DNA of 42,226 nucleotides from Nitrospira sp. (GTDB lineage: Bacteria > Nitrospirota > Nitrospiria > Nitrospirales > Nitrospiraceae), in assembly GCA_030444405.1 (NCBI GenBank), contig JARFPM010000015.1, positions 1 to 42,226 on the forward strand. Direction: 5' to 3'. A program made the translations under genes and the position numbers. Below the pieces are notes generated by a model. That model saw only the letters and a list, made by a program, of their open reading frames with translations. It did no database searches and was not told where the DNA came from. Below are positions 41,701 to 42,226 of the stretch, in pieces; within the stretch, counting starts at the first letter, position 1; each line of letters begins with the position of its first letter.

Positions 41701-41934
41701 TTACAGCGTGCGCGCGCAGAGGACTTCGTCTTGGCGGAGGGCTTCGAGGGAGGAGGCAGGGACGCTGGTGACAGCAATTGTGTCGCCCAGCGCGTTGAAG
41801 ACTTCGATGGAATATCCCTCCGTACCGTCAGAAGCCACGTGATGGTCGACCAGTTTGACGATGTCCCCGCGGCGGAGACGATGCTCCGGCACATCGGACC
41901 TCAGAGCCACATCTGTGTAGAGTTGAAACTTCAT
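41701..41934 (-). CDS. DUF4926-family small protein
   Basis: 77 residues, MKFQLYTDVALRSDVPEHRLRRGD opening a small SH3-like barrel, then GYSIEVFNALGDTIAVTSVPASSLEAL. This layout (short hydrophobic start, 'D-PEHGL--GD-G', 'YEVEF-D--G-T') is the DUF4926 pattern. Its ATG overlaps the stop of the upstream DUF6883-like gene by 4 bases. Possibly the second member of a two-gene toxin-antitoxin-like unit; function unproven. Confidence 0.7.
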   Translation of the reverse strand: MKFQLYTDVALRSDVPEHRLRRGDIVKLVDHHVASDGTEGYSIEVFNALGDTIAVTSVPASSLEALRQDEVLCARTL

Positions 41935-42226
41935 CCGGTCCTCCGCGTGTCTGGAATGAGTGTAACGAACTTCGTGACGCCCGACAAGTGTTCGGTCATC
42001 CAGATGGTGCGTACCGGCAGTCCCACAGCGTTTGGGCCAGTCAGCGTGCCTCGTATTTCGTAGTACTGGCCGAACTTGTTTGATTCCAGTCGTTGTGCCT
42101 CCAACGGTAGAATCTGTGTGCGCAAGTCGCGCAGCAAGTGCCGCATGTTTTCCTGTCCATACCCCGCCTGTGCCAAGAAAGCCGATTTGTCGCCTCGTGC
42201 TTGCGGCAAGAGCAAGTACCGCGTCA
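41931..42226 (-). CDS. DUF6883-family protein, N-terminus cut by the window edge
   Basis: About 95 codons read in frame up to the last bases; a TTG at 42215 is the first usable internal start, but the true start is probably beyond the window. Family-like pieces are FLAQAGYGQENMRHLLRDL, NKFGQYYEIRGTLTGPNAVG, VRTIWMTEH and TKFVTLIPD, the DUF6883 pattern. Pairing with DUF4926 in an overlapping order suggests a linked function. Biochemical role unknown. Confidence 0.62.
   Translation of the reverse strand, partial: TRYLLLPQARGDKSAFLAQAGYGQENMRHLLRDLRTQILPLEAQRLESNKFGQYYEIRGTLTGPNAVGLPVRTIWMTEHLSGVTKFVTLIPDTRRTG

Noticed and set aside
1-42226. CRISPR array, prophage or transposase gene
   Set aside because: No regularly spaced repeats, phage structural genes or DDE/tyrosine recombinase motifs were seen.

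Overview
The window looks like chromosomal DNA of a Nitrospira-type bacterium (Nitrospirota). This is inferred from the overall gene repertoire and style: a TolC/HlyD/ABC cluster, a pyruvoyl arginine decarboxylase with a deoxyhypusine-synthase-like gene, CBS proteins, CYTH-CHAD, and short palindromic intergenic repeats. There is no rRNA or marker gene to prove it. Most of the window is dense, conserved chromosome. The last 2.6 kb is sparse accessory DNA.

Layout. 0-1.4 kb: an F0 ATP synthase operon (atpZ-like, atpB, atpE) read leftwards from a good promoter. 1.4-4.0 kb: a chorismate-using PabB/TrpE-type enzyme and a PabC-type PLP lyase. 4.0-7.3 kb: a lytic transglycosylase converging on nadB, a lipoprotein gene, and a divergent pair consisting of a 31-residue ribosomal-type peptide and a small conserved protein. 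7.4-10 kb: an MsbA-like exporter, a palindromic repeat element and a secreted-protein gene broken by one in-frame TGA. 10-12.2 kb: a CBS protein and a CYTH-CHAD polyphosphate protein. 12.2-16.3 kb (leftward): a DUF692/MNIO metalloenzyme, dus and maf as a coupled operon, then a secreted protein of unknown function. 16.4-20 kb: a CBS-PilZ fusion, a LOG-family protein, a DHH phosphoesterase and a rhomboid protease. 20-24 kb: a membrane hybrid histidine kinase that has lost both phosphoacceptors, then purE-purK.

24.2-33.3 kb holds the most unusual locus. A five-gene leftward operon encodes three tandem TolC paralogues, an ABC exporter whose nucleotide-binding domain has lost all catalytic motifs, and an HlyD adaptor. 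It is divergent from a LysR/NhaR-type regulator with a T-N11-A box between its -35 and -10.

33.3-39.6 kb is a leftward polyamine-like run. A good promoter precedes a deoxyhypusine-synthase homologue that keeps its catalytic lysine, overlapping a DsbA-type thiol oxidoreductase, then a zinc-ribbon protein, an aldehyde dehydrogenase, pyruvoyl arginine decarboxylase and agmatinase. A palindromic element and a pseudouridine synthase follow. The decarboxylase and agmatinase give arginine to agmatine to putrescine, and the DHS-like enzyme probably modifies or extends that product.

39.6-42.2 kb holds toxin-antitoxin debris: an orphan AbrB-type antitoxin, a MazF tail, a DUF104 antitoxin with a truncated PIN toxin, and an overlapping DUF6883/DUF4926 pair that may be an intact two-gene module. 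No tRNA, rRNA, CRISPR array, transposase gene or prophage was seen.
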